The translations under genes and the position numbers were made by a program. Positions 27,481 to 37,110 of a stretch of DNA of 64,000 nucleotides are shown piece by piece; within the stretch, counting starts at the first letter, position 1; each line of letters starts with the position of its first letter. Source of the stretch: Pseudomonas sp. ANT_H12B (GTDB taxonomy: Bacteria > Pseudomonadota > Gammaproteobacteria > Pseudomonadales > Pseudomonadaceae); the NCBI RefSeq assembly GCF_008369325.1, contig NZ_VOBI01000010.1:62001-126000 (forward strand). The letters run 5' to 3'. The notes under the pieces are model-generated. The model did not search any database. It was given only the letters and a program-made list of their open reading frames with translations, and was not told the origin of the DNA.

Positions 27481-28098
27481 TTACAGAACGTCGAGCAGTT
27501 CGACGTCGAATACCAGTACGCTGTGCGGCGGAATGCTGCCAACGCCTTGAGCGCCGTAAGCCAGTTCGCTCGGCACGTACAGACGCCATTTGCTACCGGC
27601 GTTCATCAGTTGCAGGGCTTCGGTCCAGCCGGCGATCACGCCGCCAACCGGGAATTCTGCTGGCTGACCACGATCGTAGGAGCTGTCGAACACAGTGCCG
27701 TCGATCAGAGTACCGTGGTAGTGAGTGCGCACTTGATCTTCACGGGTTGGCTTGGCGCCTTCACCGGCGGTCAGCACTTCGAACTGCAGGCCGGAAGCCA
27801 GGGTGGTGATGCCATCACGCTTGGCATTTTCAGCCAGGAAGGCCAGGCCTTCGCCAGCAGCGGCTTCAGCCTTGGCTGCAGCTTCGGCTTGCATGATTTC
27901 GCGAATGACTTTGAAGCTCGCGGACATTTCTTCCTGACCCACACGGCTTTCCTTGCCGGCGAAAGCGTCGGTCAGGCCGGCCAGGATTGCGTCCAGGCTA
28001 ACGCCCGGTGGCGGGTTGTCGCGCAGTTGGTCGCCCAGCTGACGGCCAATACCGTAGCTGACGCGGGTTTCGTCGGTGGACAGATTTACTTCGGACAT
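27481..28098 (-). CDS. fklB: FKBP-type peptidyl-prolyl isomerase FklB
   Basis: 205 residues from MSEVNLSTDETRVSYGIG; the upstream extension of the frame is not conserved. It has an N-terminal helical dimerisation domain (FKBP22/Mip-like, about 1-90) and a C-terminal FKBP domain (VRTHYHGTLIDGTVFDSSYDR, AYGAQGVGSIPPHSVLVFDVEL). No signal peptide, so cytoplasmic, unlike FkpA. Confidence 0.93.
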   Translation of the reverse strand: MSEVNLSTDETRVSYGIGRQLGDQLRDNPPPGVSLDAILAGLTDAFAGKESRVGQEEMSASFKVIREIMQAEAAAKAEAAAGEGLAFLAENAKRDGITTLASGLQFEVLTAGEGAKPTREDQVRTHYHGTLIDGTVFDSSYDRGQPAEFPVGGVIAGWTEALQLMNAGSKWRLYVPSELAYGAQGVGSIPPHSVLVFDVELLDVL

Positions 28099-28219
28099 GA
28101 CACTGCTCCGCTGTGCGGACGGCTCAAGAACTTGCCGTGCGTGCACAGCGCGTCCCGGAGCGCCCGGAACCAAAAGGGCCAGCAGACTAGCACAGATGCC
28201 ATTGCGTTGATGAGGGGCG

Positions 28220-28519
28220 TCAGTGCTGACACCCGATCGGGACCTTCAGACTCTCTTCGGTGCTCCCCCCCTGCCCGCACATCTCGTCATGAACCGAAAC
28301 ATGTACAAGGTTGAATGGCAACCTGGGAAAGGCATGAAGCACTTCACGTGCATGCTCGACCGAGCGCAGATGAAACGCCTCGCCGCTGGCATCGCTCAAT
28401 GGATACGCCGCGCCATGCATCCGCGCCTCCAGCAGATAGATACCACCTTCCATAGAGATCAGATTCAGCTCATCGACCTTCCCGGCGATGGCATAAGCAT
28501 TCAACTCTTGCAGGTTCAT
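28220..28519 (-). CDS. DUF6482-type conserved protein
   Basis: 99 residues from MNLQELNAYAIAGKVDELN; three extra codons upstream are optional. I recognise the Pseudomonas family annotated as DUF6482: ISMEGGIYLLEARM, FHLRSVEHAREVL and a final HDEMCGQ segment. Small mixed alpha/beta, cytoplasmic, function unknown. Stand-alone between fklB and the YqhA-like gene. Confidence 0.75.
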   Translation of the reverse strand: MNLQELNAYAIAGKVDELNLISMEGGIYLLEARMHGAAYPLSDASGEAFHLRSVEHAREVLHAFPRLPFNLVHVSVHDEMCGQGGSTEESLKVPIGCQH

Positions 28520-28600
28520 TGAACGCACCTCAAACAGTGGTGAGCCTAGACCTTTACAGGCATATGCCTCGACGCATCAAAGTACAAGGCACAAACGACA

Positions 28601-28630
28601 CCGCCCGTCTGTTTCGCAACAGACGGGCGG
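28601..28630 (-). terminator. Strong hairpin after the YqhA-like gene
   Basis: Perfect 13-bp stem (CCGCCCGTCTGTT / AACAGACGGGCGG) with a 4-base loop, 23 bp after the stop of the minus-strand gene. There is no T-run, so it may be a 3'-end stabiliser instead of a classical terminator. Confidence 0.6.
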
Positions 28631-28652
28631 CATGGATCGCAAAAAACTGCGA

Positions 28653-29141
28653 TCAGTGCTTGGTCAGCTTATCCAGATACCCCATGGCAAATGCCGAAAC
28701 CACGAAGGTCATGTGGATGATGACGTACCACTTCAAATGCTCGGGATCGACGTTCTTGGCGTCCATGAAAATCCGCAACAGGTGGATGGACGAAATGGCC
28801 ACGATGGAAGCGGCCACCTTCATCTTCAATGAAGAGGAATCCATGGTGCCCAGCCAGTTGAGCTTTTCCTTGTCGTCGTCGATGTCCAGTTGGGAGACGA
28901 AATTCTCGTAACCGGAAATCATCACCATCACCAGCAAACCGCCCACCAGCGCCATGTCGATCAGCGACAGCAGCACCAGGATCAGGTCCGACTCGGCCAT
29001 CGAGAACACGTTAGGGATAACGTGGAAGACTTCCTGGAAGAATTTCAGCGCCAGCGCCAGCAGCCCAAGGGACAGACCGAAGTAGATCGGCGCCAGCAGC
29101 CAGCGGGAGGCGTACATCGCATTTTCGATAAAACGTTCCAT
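28653..29141 (-). CDS. UPF0114 (TIGR00645, YqhA-like) inner membrane protein
   Basis: 162 residues with about four membrane segments (15-36, 55-75, 105-122, 135-155). Family sequence MERFIENAMYASRWLLAPIY, GGLLVMVMISGYENFVS and the Lys-rich cytoplasmic stretch DDKEKLNWLG. Function unknown. Confidence 0.88.
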   Translation of the reverse strand: MERFIENAMYASRWLLAPIYFGLSLGLLALALKFFQEVFHVIPNVFSMAESDLILVLLSLIDMALVGGLLVMVMISGYENFVSQLDIDDDKEKLNWLGTMDSSSLKMKVAASIVAISSIHLLRIFMDAKNVDPEHLKWYVIIHMTFVVSAFAMGYLDKLTKH

Positions 29142-29313
29142 TGAATCTCACACATTGGACTGGAAATGCCCGCGAGTATACCAGCCACCTGTCTATACCC
29201 AGAAGCAGTCAGAAACCGTCGGGAAATCCGCAACCTGCGCGTGTATGACAAAGTTTTTCTGCTAGTGTCCAGACTATTGACAGCTCAGCGACATCGGACA
29301 GGAAGACTGGAAA

Positions 29314-31143
29314 ATGGATGTGCGATTGCCTTTAACGAGCGCCGGACTTTGCCTCGCGCTGCTGATCAGTGGCTGTTCACCCAGCGATGAGAAGCGCCAA
29401 GTCAGCCTCAAGGAAAAGACCGCGCAGTTCGAGAAGTCTCTGGACGAGATTCAGGATTCAAAACTCAAGGGTGCCGTCGCCGAACTCGGAGGCTCACTGT
29501 TGTTGCTCGAACGTGCGCAACTCAAGCTCGACAGCAAACCGGTAGAAACCGAATACGCCGAAGACGCCCTCGCCGTGCTCAAGCACTACGCCACGCCACA
29601 AGCCTTGGTCGACACGTACATCAACGGCCTGTTCGTGTTGCACAAAGACTCCAGCTCCGATTACCTGACCGATCTGCAGCCGGTGTTCCCTTTCAACTTC
29701 AATATCCCGGCCGCGTTTCTCTTTCCCCACGGCCTGGAATGGCAGTCGGTAACGCTGAGCAACAAACGCGTCATCGCCTTTCAGCCGGAATGGTCAGAGA
29801 CCGATCCCGGTATTCAGCTGAGCCCGTCGAGCTCCAATCTGACCAACCCCGATGACCTGACGGTGACCTACCCCTTCATCGATGGCCTGGACGTCGAAAA
29901 CAAGAACCAGCCACAACCGGTGAGCCTGCAAGGCAAAGTCGAGGTCATTGCGCCGCGCAGGCTCTACAGCTTCGACCTGACGAAAAAGGACGTCGGCCAG
30001 ACCCGCACGAACGACAACCTCAGCGTCACCCTGTTAACACTTGAAAAAAACCACGCCGAAATCGAATTCAACAACAGCGCGCCGTTGGCCCCGGAGGTCA
30101 GCGAAACACCGTTAAACCCGCTGATCGTGCAAGCCAAAGACACCACTGGGCAATTCCTCTCGCGCTCAGGATCGATCAACGAAACCGCCGCACAAATTGC
30201 TTTCTATCAGAAACAATTGGCGGAAATGCAGCAGCAAAAGGCCTGGAGCGAAACCTTCGAAAAACAGCTGGATGAGGAACAGCAAGCGTTCGAGAAGCAA
30301 CAGAATCACCATTACACCAAGGTGTATTTCGACGGAACGATCGAAACCCTGGAGGTCAGCGTGCTGGACTTTTCGACCGCCACGGTGACCCGCAAGGACC
30401 TGGACCTGCCGGTCCGCCGACTCGATCGCAATACCACGCAGAAAACCATTCAACCCCTGTCGTTGCCGGTGGTGGTGTATGACGACCAGGCCCCGGCCTG
30501 GCTCAAGGGTGCAACGCTTGGCGAGGAGCAGCTGAAAAAAAGCGTGACCATCAGTCAGTCGGTCGACGACCCGAGCGCTGCACGTATCGAGTTCAATCAC
30601 CTCAGAAGCTTCAATGATGAACTGCTCGGCACCTCCTTCAGCCCCGGCGACAGCCCGGTCAGTTTCTTTACCGAAGACAGCAGCGGCAAACGCGATGAGC
30701 CGATCGAATTGCCGCCAGAGGCTTACGAAGTCGATCCCCTTCGCGGCTCCATCACCTACGACCTGAACCTGTTTCCAGAAACGCCGGGTTATGTGGTGGG
30801 TTCCATGCCGCTGTTCCTGGCCACGATTGACAAGAAAACCATCGACGCCCACCAACTGCCCAAAGGCCTGGAACTCAAAGGCAACGCATTGGTGGTTGAT
30901 CTGAAGCTGTTTCCAGCCCAGGACTGGCGTTTTTTCGCCAAGGACGACAGCGGCAATTATTTGAAGGAGATTCTTTCGGTCAGTCACGACGCGAGCGCAG
31001 AAGGCCCGGCATTATTCGGCGTGCATTATTTCTACGGGCAGCCCACCCGACTGGAAACCTATCAGCGAACCGATCTCGCCACGGTGCAATATGGATTCGA
31101 GGTCAAACTGGACAAGGCTGACACCTCCAACCTTGCCCAATAG
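29314..31143 (+). CDS. Large predicted lipoprotein of unknown function
   Basis: 609 residues with lipobox LISGC (Cys21, Ser at +2, so probably outer membrane). An acidic/basic helical stretch follows (KEKTAQFEKSLDEIQDSKLKG), then beta-rich sequence; residues about 290-330 form a Gln/Glu-rich coiled coil (QKQLAEMQQQKAWSETFEKQ). Two repeated beta modules are suggested by the spaced segments ending in SFFTEDSSGKR and FFAKDDSGNYL. I do not recognise a family. AGGAAG lies 8 bp upstream of the ATG. Monocistronic. Confidence 0.78.
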   Translation: MDVRLPLTSAGLCLALLISGCSPSDEKRQVSLKEKTAQFEKSLDEIQDSKLKGAVAELGGSLLLLERAQLKLDSKPVETEYAEDALAVLKHYATPQALVDTYINGLFVLHKDSSSDYLTDLQPVFPFNFNIPAAFLFPHGLEWQSVTLSNKRVIAFQPEWSETDPGIQLSPSSSNLTNPDDLTVTYPFIDGLDVENKNQPQPVSLQGKVEVIAPRRLYSFDLTKKDVGQTRTNDNLSVTLLTLEKNHAEIEFNNSAPLAPEVSETPLNPLIVQAKDTTGQFLSRSGSINETAAQIAFYQKQLAEMQQQKAWSETFEKQLDEEQQAFEKQQNHHYTKVYFDGTIETLEVSVLDFSTATVTRKDLDLPVRRLDRNTTQKTIQPLSLPVVVYDDQAPAWLKGATLGEEQLKKSVTISQSVDDPSAARIEFNHLRSFNDELLGTSFSPGDSPVSFFTEDSSGKRDEPIELPPEAYEVDPLRGSITYDLNLFPETPGYVVGSMPLFLATIDKKTIDAHQLPKGLELKGNALVVDLKLFPAQDWRFFAKDDSGNYLKEILSVSHDASAEGPALFGVHYFYGQPTRLETYQRTDLATVQYGFEVKLDKADTSNLAQ

Positions 31144-31148
31144 CCTGC

Positions 31149-31487
31149 TCAATGCTCGGGCCGGAATTCGAAACCGAGATTACGGGAGCGGCCACCATTG
31201 ATTTCCCGCAGCTGGGCTTGCAGATGCAGGCACCAGATTTGCGGATCATCGGCCAGCTCATAGCCGTGCAGGGTCAGGCTTTCAACAATGGTGTCCAGAA
31301 TCGACTCAGCCACGAAGGGGCCATGAAACGGCCCTTGGGCCTTGATGGCCGAAGGTTGTTCGCCCGCCATTCCGGCGGCGAAGAGTAAGGTCCACATGCC
31401 CGTATCTCCCGCCAACGGGCGGATGGCGCATTCGATACGGGTCACAAGACCCAGGCATTGACGGGTGAGGCAGAGGTTGCGCGACAT
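31149..31487 (-). CDS. Conserved small protein (PA4575-like)
   Basis: 112 residues, MSRNLCLTRQCLGLVTRIEC..., resembling P. aeruginosa PA4575 in position and sequence (TLLFAAGMAGEQPSAIKAQGPFHG). No signal peptide or membrane segment. GAGGG lies 9 bp upstream of the ATG. It ends 5 bp from the convergent lipoprotein gene. Function unknown. Confidence 0.75.
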   Translation of the reverse strand: MSRNLCLTRQCLGLVTRIECAIRPLAGDTGMWTLLFAAGMAGEQPSAIKAQGPFHGPFVAESILDTIVESLTLHGYELADDPQIWCLHLQAQLREINGGRSRNLGFEFRPEH

Positions 31488-31709
31488 GGCGGCGACCCTC
31501 GTTAGATCCGGTATTCAGCCCCCACGGGAAGGCTGTCTCGATCCAGTGATTACTGTCGATATCCTTGACCACAGAATAGAAGAAAAGTCTGACTAGCATG
31601 TCAAGTAAGACCAGAAGGCGCCGAATGGTCATTGTGTGAATATTGACGTCAGAGTGATGGCACTTTCTAACCTGAATGTCGATTTTGACAATGATCAAAA
31701 CCCTGCCGG

Positions 31710-31818
31710 GATCGTTCCCACACTTCGCGTGAGAATGCAGCCGGGACGCTCCGCGGCCTAAAAAGCGTGACGCGGAGCATCACAAGAGGCGTTCCCCACG
31801 CTGAGCGTGGGAACGATC
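31710..31818. repeat. Second-class repeat: paired palindromes starting GATCGTTCCCA
   Basis: The unit starts GATCGTTCCCACACTTCGCG and ends with the inverted sequence CGTGGGAACGATC. Inside is a second inverted pair (GACGCTCCGCG / CGCGGAGCATC). It fills most of the 337-bp gap between the PA4575-like gene and the Lon-like gene. Sequence differs from the GTGGGAGC class of REP elsewhere in the window. The rest of the gap (31488-31709) holds nothing I recognise. Confidence 0.85.
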
Positions 31819-31824
31819 ATCGTT

Positions 31825-34263
31825 TCAGGCCGGTTTGGCTTCGACCAGTGCTTCCAGCGCAGCTTCCTTCTCGGCTTCCTTGATGTCCTCGTCGCTGATC
31901 ATTTCTGCGATGACCCGCAAGCGTTCCACCACCCGTGCGTTGACGCTGCCTTCAGGGAATTCGCCATTCTCATCCGGCGCACCGGCAGGCTCACCGACCA
32001 ACAGGCTCAGCGCTTCATCGGCCTGTCGAACCGCGTAGACGTGGAATTGCCCCGCGCGCACCGCGGCCAACACTTTCTCGTCGAGCATCAGCGTGGCAAC
32101 GTTCGCCTGAGGAATGATCGCCCCTTGTTCACCGGTCAGCCCGCGCGCTTCGCAGAGGCGGAAGAAGCCTTCGATCTTCTCGTTGACCCCGCCCACCGCC
32201 TGCACTTCGCCGAACTGGTTGATGGAGCCGGTGATCGCAAAACACTGCTTGAGCGGTGTTTTCGACAAGGCCGAGATCAAGGTGCACGCCTCACCCAGCG
32301 ACGCGCTGTCGCCATCGACGTAACCGTAGGATTGTTCCAGGGCAATACTGGCAGAAATCGCCAGCGGGAATTCCTGGGCGTAACGGCTGCCCAGATACCC
32401 CGTGAGGATCATCACGCCTTTGGAGTGAATCGGCTGGCCGAGGTTGACCTCACGCTCGATGTCGACAATGCCGCTGCCGCCCGGGTAAACCGTGGCGGAA
32501 ATCCGCGCCGGAACACCGAACGCCGAGTCGCCGACTTCCAGCACTGTCAGCCCGTTGCACTTGCCGACGGCCGCGCCATCGGTGTCGATCAGGATGATCC
32601 CGGCCAGCATGTCATCGAGAATCCGCGCCGAGACGCGCCCGGTACGCGTGGCCTTGGCCTTGAGCGCACGTTCGATGTGCCCGGCATCGGTCATTTCGTC
32701 ACCGGCCAGATGCCGAATGAAATCCGCCTCGCTGACCAGTTGGAACAGATCACCGATTCGCGCAGACAAACGCCCCTGATGCTCAGCCAGGCGAGCGCTG
32801 TACGTCGCCAGACGCGCCACTGCATCGGCGGTCAGCGGCGCCATGCCTTCTTCAGAAGTACGGGTTTTGAGTAGCTGGGCGAACTGTTCCAGGCTCTCAT
32901 CGACCATCGGGATGTCTTCGTCGAAATCCACCAGGACACGGAACATCTCCTGGAAGTCCGGATCGAGGTCTTGCAGCGTGTAGTACAACTGGCGTGCGCC
33001 AATGATGACCACTTTGACCTGCAACGGAATATGTTGCGGATTCAGGGTCACGGTGGCGAAACGGCCCATCTCGCCCAGCGGCGATTCCATTTTCAGTTTG
33101 CGCGATTGCAGGGCGCGTTTCAGCGCATCCCACACGAACGGCTCGCTGAGCATTTTTTCCGCTTCAAGAATCAGGAAGCCACCGTTGGCGCGGTGCAACG
33201 CACCCGGACGCAACTGGCGATACGTGGTGTAGAGCGCGCCCTGATCGGTGGTGTATTCGATGCGGCCGAACAGGTTTTCGTAAGTCGGGTGCGGCTCGAA
33301 GACCACTGGCGCACCGCCGCTGAACGGGTGACCAACCACCAGGCTCGGGGCGTATTGCTCTTCCAGCAACTTGCGGGCGATGGCGTCGACCTTGCTGTCG
33401 TCCACCAATTGCTCGACCACAGTTTTCAGCAAATACACCTGCATGGCTTGCAGGTAACCGCAAACGCCGGCGTTTTCCGCGTATTTTTCCGACAGCGGCG
33501 CAAGCAATGGTTGCAAGGCCAGCGTGATGGTTTCTTCGTTAAGCTGGCGCAGTAGATTGCTCGACTCGCGCTTCCATTGCGGCAGGCTGGCGAGTTCTTC
33601 GTTCAGCCGTTCTTCCAGCCACGAAATGTCGTCGTGAAAACGTTCGCGATCAGCTTCCGGCAACTGGGCGAATTCGGCTTCGTCCACGGCCTTGCCTTCA
33701 CTCATCGGGGTGAAGGCGATGTTGGTGCTATCGCGGTACAGCGCGACTTCCTTCTCCAGCGCCAGGCGCTCGATCACGTCCAGCGCCTTGTCGTAACGCT
33801 GGTTGAAGGCGCGGTCGATGGCGCTTTTCTTTTGCTGGTAGGACGGGTGCTCAAATACGGCCGGAAAAGTCGCCAGCAAGTTATCGATCAAACCGTTGAT
33901 GCCATCGATGAAGGCCCCGGCGGTGCCTGATGGCAGTTCCAGTGCGCGAGGCTCGCGAGGGTCATCGAAATTGTTGACGTAGACCCAGTCCGCCGGGGTC
34001 TGCAGGCGTTTGCCTTCGGCTTTCAGGTAGCGTTTGACGAACGAAAACCGGCCAGTGCCGGGCTCGCCCATGACGAATACGTTGTAACCGGGGCGTGGCA
34101 TGGCCACACCAAACTGCAAGGCTTCGACCGCACGTTCCTGGCCAAGCACACCGCGGAAGGGCTCCAGATCATTGGTGGTAGAGAAGCTGAACTGTTCAGC
34201 GGAAAACGGACGGGTCAGCGCTTCGGGCGCTAGACGCAAGCTGGCAGCAACAGGATCAGGCAT
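31825..34263 (-). CDS. Lon-family ATP-binding protease (LonH/YcbZ-like, PA4576 type)
   Basis: 812 residues. The N-terminal AAA-like region has a deviant P-loop GEPGTGRF (Arg-Phe where Lys-Ser/Thr is usual). A coiled-coil region runs from about 170 to 300. The C-terminal Lon protease domain has catalytic Ser653 (DGDSAS) and Lys696 (GGVNEKIEGF), 43 residues apart as in E. coli Lon (Ser679/Lys722). It lacks the Lon substrate-binding N domain. AAGGAAG precedes the ATG. Substrates unknown. Confidence 0.9.
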   Translation of the reverse strand: MPDPVAASLRLAPEALTRPFSAEQFSFSTTNDLEPFRGVLGQERAVEALQFGVAMPRPGYNVFVMGEPGTGRFSFVKRYLKAEGKRLQTPADWVYVNNFDDPREPRALELPSGTAGAFIDGINGLIDNLLATFPAVFEHPSYQQKKSAIDRAFNQRYDKALDVIERLALEKEVALYRDSTNIAFTPMSEGKAVDEAEFAQLPEADRERFHDDISWLEERLNEELASLPQWKRESSNLLRQLNEETITLALQPLLAPLSEKYAENAGVCGYLQAMQVYLLKTVVEQLVDDSKVDAIARKLLEEQYAPSLVVGHPFSGGAPVVFEPHPTYENLFGRIEYTTDQGALYTTYRQLRPGALHRANGGFLILEAEKMLSEPFVWDALKRALQSRKLKMESPLGEMGRFATVTLNPQHIPLQVKVVIIGARQLYYTLQDLDPDFQEMFRVLVDFDEDIPMVDESLEQFAQLLKTRTSEEGMAPLTADAVARLATYSARLAEHQGRLSARIGDLFQLVSEADFIRHLAGDEMTDAGHIERALKAKATRTGRVSARILDDMLAGIILIDTDGAAVGKCNGLTVLEVGDSAFGVPARISATVYPGGSGIVDIEREVNLGQPIHSKGVMILTGYLGSRYAQEFPLAISASIALEQSYGYVDGDSASLGEACTLISALSKTPLKQCFAITGSINQFGEVQAVGGVNEKIEGFFRLCEARGLTGEQGAIIPQANVATLMLDEKVLAAVRAGQFHVYAVRQADEALSLLVGEPAGAPDENGEFPEGSVNARVVERLRVIAEMISDEDIKEAEKEAALEALVEAKPA

Positions 34264-34539
34264 CGGGCTTCCTTACATCAGGCGGGGCAGATAGCGGCAT
34301 TCTGGCGCTGCCCATACCTCACTTGCAAGGCGCGCCTCAAGCCAAAGCATAGACAAACCGTCATCCCCAGGCGGACCGGGCCCAAATCAGTGATTTCAAC
34401 GAATGTTTTGCAAAAAATCACGGAACCACGGGATCGTGCCTAAACTCCAAACTGCGCGGCTGGATTAATAACCGGCCCACTGGCGCCGGATTGGGCCAGA
34501 CCCCTTGTCCATTGGTATGCACATAAAGAGAACAAAGCT

Positions 34540-35028
34540 ATGAAACGGATTCTTCTCGGTACTCTCTTCACCGCTGTATCCATCAACGCCATGGCTCAGG
34601 CGCCAGGCGGCCCGGATTGCGGGTGGGGCAACATGCTGTTCGAAGGTCAGCGTGGCACCCCGGCTCACTTCCTGGCATCCACCACCAACGGCACTTCCGG
34701 CAACGCGACTTTTGGTATGACGTCCGGTACCAACGGTTGCTCGACCAATGCGTCGCTGACCTATGGCGGCAAATCCTGGATTGCCATGAATGGCATGATG
34801 AACGAGCTGTCCGAAGACATGGCTAAAGGTCAGGGCGAAGCGCTGACTACTTACGCCGTGGTACTGGGCGTGGCGCCGGAAGACCGTGCGCACTTCGCCG
34901 CTGTGACTCATGAGCACTTCCAGCAGATCTTCAGCAAGGCTGACGTGACCGCTGACGACGTGCATACCAACACCCTGGCCGTCCTGAAAAGCGATCCTCG
35001 TCTGGCCAAGTACGCGACTCAAGCTTAA
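34540..35028 (+). CDS. DUF3015 secreted/periplasmic protein
   Basis: 162 residues with a signal peptide MKRILLGTLFTAVSINAMA|QA. The DUF3015 pattern is present: GPDCGWGNMLFEGQRG, TSGTNGCSTNASLTYG (two Cys likely paired), FGMTSGT, and a C-terminal helical half. Function unknown. AGAGAAC precedes the ATG. The 276-bp gap upstream holds no gene. Confidence 0.88.
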   Translation: MKRILLGTLFTAVSINAMAQAPGGPDCGWGNMLFEGQRGTPAHFLASTTNGTSGNATFGMTSGTNGCSTNASLTYGGKSWIAMNGMMNELSEDMAKGQGEALTTYAVVLGVAPEDRAHFAAVTHEHFQQIFSKADVTADDVHTNTLAVLKSDPRLAKYATQA

Positions 35029-35032
35029 GCTC

Positions 35033-35070
35033 GACCCGCCCGCTCCTTTTAGGGGCGGGTTTTATTTTTT
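35033..35070 (+). terminator. Terminator after the DUF3015 gene
   Basis: Stem ACCCGCC...GGCGGGT with an inner GCTCC/GGGGC region, followed by a T-rich run (TTTTATTTTTT), right after the stop codon. Confidence 0.85.
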
Positions 35071-35132
35071 GAACCTGGCCCTTTTGGCCTGCCCCTTTGG
35101 GTCTTTGTTTCTTCCGACTTAAGTTGCCCACT

Positions 35133-36986
35133 ATGCTCAAACGCCTTGCCTGGCTGGCGCTCTGTGTCTGCGCCCCGCTGTCCGCCGCGCCCCACATTGA
35201 CAATCAACGTTTGCAGCAACTGGCCAATGACCCCTTCTGGATTTCCCTGGGCCACTACGAAACCGCCAAACTCGGTGGCTGGCGCAGCTATGTCAGCGAC
35301 AAGAAATTCTTTCTCGCCGCCGATGGCAACGAACATCCCGAGCGTGAACTGGCAGCGACAGTGCAGGCCCTGTACGCCCCGGCCAGCGCTGGCGAAAAAC
35401 ACGCGCAGTGCGTTTACCCGGCCCGTACCCGCTGGCTCAAAGCGCAGCTCAACCTGACTGACCTGCCGACACTGGACTGCAGCGAATTCAAGCAATGGTT
35501 CAAGGATGTTTCGCCTCACAGCGCGGTGATGATTTTCCCGGCGGCCTACCTGAACAGTCCGTCATCGATGTTTGGCCACACCCTGCTGCGCATCGACCAG
35601 GCTAATGTGCAGAGCGATCAAACGGCCCTGCTCAGTTACGCAATCAACTTCGGTGCGTACATCGAAGGCTCGGATAACAGCATCCTGTATGCCTGGAAAG
35701 GTTTGATGGGCGGCTATCCGGGGCTGTTTGCGCTGGTGCCTTACCAGGAAAAACTCTCGGAATACCGCAGCCTTGAAAACCGCGATTTGTGGGAATACCG
35801 GCTGAACCTGACTCAACAAGAAACCGAGCGCATGGTCGAGCACGTCTGGGAGCTGAAGCAGATCCAGTTCGACTATTTCTTCTTCGACGAAAACTGCTCC
35901 TATCGCTTGCTGGAACTGCTGCAAGTGGCTCGCCCGAGCCTGCGGCTGACCGAACAATTCCCGCTCACAGCAATTCCCACTGACACCGTCAAAGCCGTGA
36001 AAGAAGCCGGGCTGGTGCAGTCGATCGAATATCGTCCGTCCCGTGAGCGTGAACTGCTCAGCCGCGCCGAGCCGTTGACTGACGAAGAACAGGAATGGGT
36101 ATTGAAAGTCAGCGCCGACCAGAAACAACTGCAAACGCCGGCGTTCAACGCTCGACCCAAGGATCGTCAGGCGCTGATCATCGACGCCGCCTATCGCCTG
36201 GAGCGCTACCGCGCCAACGGCCAGGAGCGTGATCCGCAACGGGCGCAGCGCAGTTTCGAACTGCTGCGGGCGATCAACCAGAACCCGCCACCGGAACTGG
36301 ACATCCCGCAACCCGGCTTGCCTGAGGATGGCCATGAATCGCGCACCTGGCAGGCCGGCATCGGCACGCGGGGCGACAAGGCCTTTGGCGAATATGGCCT
36401 GCGCATGGCCTATCACGACCTCAACGACAACGCTGAAAGCTTTCCCCTCGGCGCGCAGATCGAGATCCTGCAGATGAAACTGCGCCAGTACGAAGGCAAT
36501 GAGTGGCAGTTGCAGCAGCTGGACCTGGCGACCATTCGCTCACTGACTCCGCGTAACGAGCTGTTGCAACCGCTGTCGTGGCAAGTCACGGGCGGTCTGG
36601 AGCGCGTGCCGGGCAAGCATGACGACGAAACCCTGGTCAGCCACGTCAACGGTGGCGGCGGCGGTACCTGGCAACTGGGTGAGGACATGCTCGGGTTTGC
36701 CCTGGGGACCGTGCGCGTGGAGCACAACAACGACTTCGCCGGGTTCATCGCGCCGGCGGCCGGTTTCAATACGGGCCTGCTGTGGAAAAATCCGCTGGGT
36801 AATTTCAGTCTGGAGGCCAAGGGCGACTTCTTCACCAATGGCGAGGTACGCCGTAGTGTGAGTCTGAATCAGCAATGGGAATTGTCGCGCAACCTGGGTT
36901 TACGCCTGAGTGCCCAACGCGAATTTAGCCACCTGGCATCGCCCGAGAACGAAGTGATGCTTGAGGTGAAGTGGTATCACTATTGA
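35133..36986 (+). CDS. DUF4105 (Lnb-type N-terminal) envelope protein
   Basis: 617 residues from MLKRLAWLALCVCAPLSAA, a signal peptide; the 12 codons before it belong to the spacer. The DUF4105/Lnb segment includes SSMFGHTLLRID and YFFFDENCSYRLLELL, with conserved His and Cys that suggest an NlpC/P60-like thiol site. The C-terminal 250 residues alternate polar and hydrophobic (beta-barrel-like), ending in MLEVKWYHY, an aromatic terminus typical of outer-membrane barrels. Possibly an outer-membrane protein with a periplasmic hydrolase-like domain; this is inference. Confidence 0.85.
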   Translation: MLKRLAWLALCVCAPLSAAPHIDNQRLQQLANDPFWISLGHYETAKLGGWRSYVSDKKFFLAADGNEHPERELAATVQALYAPASAGEKHAQCVYPARTRWLKAQLNLTDLPTLDCSEFKQWFKDVSPHSAVMIFPAAYLNSPSSMFGHTLLRIDQANVQSDQTALLSYAINFGAYIEGSDNSILYAWKGLMGGYPGLFALVPYQEKLSEYRSLENRDLWEYRLNLTQQETERMVEHVWELKQIQFDYFFFDENCSYRLLELLQVARPSLRLTEQFPLTAIPTDTVKAVKEAGLVQSIEYRPSRERELLSRAEPLTDEEQEWVLKVSADQKQLQTPAFNARPKDRQALIIDAAYRLERYRANGQERDPQRAQRSFELLRAINQNPPPELDIPQPGLPEDGHESRTWQAGIGTRGDKAFGEYGLRMAYHDLNDNAESFPLGAQIEILQMKLRQYEGNEWQLQQLDLATIRSLTPRNELLQPLSWQVTGGLERVPGKHDDETLVSHVNGGGGGTWQLGEDMLGFALGTVRVEHNNDFAGFIAPAAGFNTGLLWKNPLGNFSLEAKGDFFTNGEVRRSVSLNQQWELSRNLGLRLSAQREFSHLASPENEVMLEVKWYHY

Positions 36987-37110
36987 TCAGCCACACCACC
37001 ACCCCTGTTGTTTTGTGGCGTTCAATAGATTTTTCACAGACCTTCTACAAACGCCTCACGAATCCACTCCTAGACTTCCCCATAGGCCGTTGACGGTCTG
37101 GGAGTCTGAG

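Noticed and set aside
31710..31818. CRISPR-like or attenuator structure
   Set aside because: Nested palindromes with one copy only, no spacers of equal length; fits a REP-type repeat better.
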